A stretch of DNA of 9,478 nucleotides from Caulobacteraceae bacterium. GTDB lineage: Bacteria > Pseudomonadota > Alphaproteobacteria > Caulobacterales > Caulobacteraceae. The translations under genes were made by a program, and so were the position numbers. The notes beneath the pieces were generated by a model. That model had not been told where the DNA came from. It made no database searches and saw only the letters and a program-made list of their open reading frames with translations. Location: NCBI GenBank assembly GCA_025351125.1, contig JANXWN010000160.1:1-9478 (forward strand). Reading direction: 5' to 3'. Position 1 is the stretch's first letter, and every line of letters starts with the position of its first letter. Positions 7,823-9,478 of this stretch are shown here, piece by piece.

Positions 7823-9087
7823 CGTGCGTCGCGTCGAAACCGCGCGATGAAAAAGCCGTCGAGGCCGCCCTCGGCGTGATGGGGCAGGATGCGCAGCCAG
7901 CCGTTCGGGGCCAAGCTCGCGATGGGCGATCCACCCTCCCCGGGCAAAATGCGATCGAGCGTAAACGCCGGATGCGCCGCCAAGAAGCCGCTCACTTGCG
8001 CCTCGCCCTCTTCGACTTCCAGTGAGCAAACACTATAAACCAACCGTCCCCCCGGCTTCACGCGCCGCGCCGCCGAGTTCAGAAGAGCGTTTTGCACGCT
8101 GCTTAAGGCCGAGATATCGCTCGGCTTAGCGTTCCATAGCACATCCGGGTGTCGTCGGAATGTGCCCGTTGCTGAACACGGCGCATCGAGCAGCACGGCG
8201 TCGAACTGGCGGTCATCCGCCCATGTCGCGGCGTCGGCAGTGAGCGCTTGCGCGGTCAAACCCGTGCGTTGTAGCCCTGAATCAACGCGGCGCAGGCGGG
8301 CTTCGGATCGGTCAAGCGCCGTGACCATCGCCCCGCCGGCGGCCAGCTGAAAGGTTTTACCCCCGGGGGCCGCGCACATATCCAAAACGGTTTGGCCCGG
8401 CGTCGGCGCCAGCAGTCGCGCGGGAAGAGCGGCCGCGACGTCCTGCACCCACCAGGCGCCGCTCGAAAAACCCGGCCAAGCGGCCACATCGCCGCGCTTG
8501 TGCGTGCGTAGGCTCCCCCCTGGCAGGGTGTGGACCTCCAACTGGGCCGCCATCTCTGGATCAATCACGCCACGCGGAGTCAAATCGGTTGCCGGTTCTT
8601 TCGTGATCTGTGCCGCGATGGCGTGCGCGTCCCCGTCGCCAAAGGCCGCGCGCCAACGGGCGAAGAGCCAAGCGGGCGCTAGAAACGCCGTATCGAGTGC
8701 AGGCGGCCCGTCGCGTATTTGGCCTCGCAATACGGCGTTCACCAAGCCGCGCAGCCGCTCCGGGGCTAGAGCGACGGTCGTGTCCACCGCCGCGAAATCG
8801 GGGATGTCGAGATAAAACAGTTGGGCGACTCCTAGCCGCAAGAGATCGCGAAGCCCCGGCGGCGGCTCTCGTTTCAGTCTAGAATCGAGCATGCGATCAA
8901 TTGGCCCCAGATGCCGCAAGGTCGCCATCACCAAAGCGCGCGCGAAGGCCCGATCGACGGGCGTGAGGCGGCCGGCCGCCCCTCCGCTCGCCGTTTCGTT
9001 CAGCCCACTACGTCCGCTCAAGGCGGCGTTCAGCATCTTCAGCGCGGCGGCGCGGGCGAATAAGGCGGGATCGGCGGTGGCATTCAC
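7819..9087 (-). CDS. rsmB: 16S rRNA (cytosine-C5) methyltransferase RsmB/Sun-family
   Basis: A 422-residue SAM-dependent RNA methyltransferase, most likely for m5C967 of 16S rRNA. Residues from about 5 to 130 form the NusB-like RNA-binding domain, with VDRAFARALVMATLRHLGPID and the LGVAQLFYLDIPDFAAVDTT region. The Rossmann methyltransferase follows: SAM motif I DMCAAPGGK (236-244), then DAPCSATGTFRRHP with the product-release cysteine at 304, and LVYSVCSLEVEEG with the nucleophile Cys354. Both catalytic cysteines of the family are present. The start is a GTG at 9087-9085, read as Met; no in-frame ATG lies near it, and AGGGAC a few bases upstream may serve as ribosome binding site. An ATG at 9083 is out of frame. 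The N-terminal NusB domain separates it from shorter NOP2/Sun proteins such as RsmF. The stop overlaps the MOSC gene start. Transcription diverges from the SDHAF4-like gene. Confidence 0.93.
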   Translation of the reverse strand: MNATADPALFARAAALKMLNAALSGRSGLNETASGGAAGRLTPVDRAFARALVMATLRHLGPIDRMLDSRLKREPPPGLRDLLRLGVAQLFYLDIPDFAAVDTTVALAPERLRGLVNAVLRGQIRDGPPALDTAFLAPAWLFARWRAAFGDGDAHAIAAQITKEPATDLTPRGVIDPEMAAQLEVHTLPGGSLRTHKRGDVAAWPGFSSGAWWVQDVAAALPARLLAPTPGQTVLDMCAAPGGKTFQLAAGGAMVTALDRSEARLRRVDSGLQRTGLTAQALTADAATWADDRQFDAVLLDAPCSATGTFRRHPDVLWNAKPSDISALSSVQNALLNSAARRVKPGGRLVYSVCSLEVEEGEAQVSGFLAAHPAFTLDRILPGEGGSPIASLAPNGWLRILPHHAEGGLDGFFIARFRRDAR

Positions 9088-9201
9088 GAACCGTCCCTGC
9101 CCCCTTAAACGACTCGCGGCAAGAGCCGCCGGCTCGCCCTATCCGCCGAAGACGGCGTTGATGACCGGCACCGTCCAGCACTTTTAAGGGCACTCTTGGC
9201 G

Positions 9202-9217
9202 GCGCGCGCGCGCACGC
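9202..9217. repeat. 16-base alternating purine-pyrimidine (GC)n tract
   Basis: The tract is six GC dinucleotides followed by ACGC, strictly alternating purine and pyrimidine. It lies 13 bases before the start of the SDHAF4-like gene, in the 143-base divergent region shared with rsmB. Such tracts can adopt left-handed Z-DNA under negative supercoiling, which divergent transcription would supply. In a GC-rich genome it may equally be chance. The same divergent region holds a near-perfect palindrome, GAGCCG-C-CGGCTC, at 9123-9135, and a weak plus-strand promoter candidate (TTGATG 9158-9163, TTTTAA 9182-9187). Confidence 0.5.
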
Positions 9218-9230
9218 TTAAAGCACAGCT

Positions 9231-9428
9231 ATGGAACCTGATCGCCCCGCCGCCGCATCTGACAAACCGTTATCCGCGGCCGCCCGCCGGGCGCTCAATG
9301 AAGCCGCCGCCCGCCACGCCGCCGCGGCCGCGTTCGCCGTCGCCACGCAAGAACGCGGAGGACCAGCCGGACTTGAGCCGACGCGGTTTGGCGATTGGGA
9401 GCGCAAAGGCATCGCGGTAGATTTCTAA
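9231..9428 (+). CDS. DUF1674 / succinate dehydrogenase assembly factor 4-like small protein
   Basis: A 65-residue protein ending in the DUF1674 signature: GGP (43-45), GLEPTRFGDWERKG (47-60) and the terminal VDF (63-65). The usual family form is close to GPEPTRYGDWE-KGR--DF, so Leu48, Phe53 and Ile61 are small departures. The first 40 residues are alanine- and arginine-rich and probably helical or disordered. In yeast and animals SDHAF4 (Sdh8) binds the flavinated catalytic subunit of succinate dehydrogenase and helps it join the iron-sulfur subunit; the bacterial members are presumed to act likewise in the cytoplasm. No sdh gene is in the window. The ATG at 9231 gives the usual family length, with no strong ribosome binding site before it. 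The gene is divergent from rsmB across 143 bases that contain no other gene. Confidence 0.87.
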   Translation: MEPDRPAAASDKPLSAAARRALNEAAARHAAAAAFAVATQERGGPAGLEPTRFGDWERKGIAVDF

Positions 9429-9452
9429 GCGGTTTGCGCTAACCCTGCCGCC

Positions 9453-9478
9453 ATGACCACGTTCGCCTTTGCCGTCAA
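9453..9478 (+). CDS. Possible start of a further gene, cut by the window edge
   Basis: An ATG at 9453, 24 bases after the stop of the SDHAF4-like gene, opens a frame reading MTTFAFAV to the end of the window. Spacing and strand fit a second gene in the same unit, but only eight full codons are visible, there is no clear Shine-Dalgarno sequence, and no family can be named. Confidence 0.35.

Noticed and set aside
7823..8029. 69-codon upstream extension of the MOSC protein
   Set aside because: It runs over the rsmB 3' end in another frame and precedes the typical MOSC_N first strand; no ribosome binding site supports it.
1..9478. A new defence, mobile or regulatory system, CRISPR array, tRNA or insertion sequence
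   Set aside because: Every larger open frame is accounted for by a recognisable housekeeping family, gaps are all under 150 bases, and I saw no direct repeats, terminal inverted repeats or cloverleaf.

Overview
The window is a compact, GC-rich stretch of bacterial chromosome that reads as ordinary alphaproteobacterial core genome. Four things point that way. The AddAB-type helicase-nuclease pair has the alphaproteobacterial form of AddA and of the AddB tail. Lysine is charged by a class I (archaeal-type) lysyl-tRNA synthetase, which is frequent in Alphaproteobacteria. There is a DUF1674/SDHAF4 protein, a family shared by Alphaproteobacteria and mitochondria. Genes are packed with ATGA and TAATG overlaps. 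I cannot name a genus from sequence alone. Rhodospirillales-like is a reasonable guess, not a result.

Layout. Plus strand, 1-4738: the 3' end of addB, then addA (overlapping it by 4 bases), then a PLP-dependent threonine/serine dehydratase-like gene whose start codon shares one base with the addA stop. These three look like one translationally coupled unit. After a gap of about 100 bases comes trxA (thioredoxin 1) with its own strong ribosome binding site and a possible promoter. After another 138 bases comes lysK (class I LysRS), which has no visible Shine-Dalgarno sequence.

Minus strand, 7064-9087: rsmB (16S rRNA m5C967 methyltransferase) followed by a MOSC-domain protein, overlapping by 4 bases (ATGA), so again a coupled pair. 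This pair converges on lysK across a gap of 52 bases. Plus strand, 9231-9478: a divergently transcribed small DUF1674/SDHAF4-like gene, then what may be the first codons of another gene running off the window.

The genes serve separate housekeeping roles: double-strand break repair (addAB), amino acid and redox metabolism (dehydratase, trxA), translation (lysK, rsmB), a probable molybdenum-cofactor/sulfur-carrier protein (MOSC) and succinate dehydrogenase assembly (SDHAF4-like). I found no mobile element, CRISPR array, tRNA, rRNA, phage gene or toxin-antitoxin pair, and no convincing new system. The points worth a second look are small: the dehydratase coupled to addAB, the start context of lysK, the absence of cysteines in the AddB tail, and the divergent rsmB/SDHAF4 region with its alternating GC tract.
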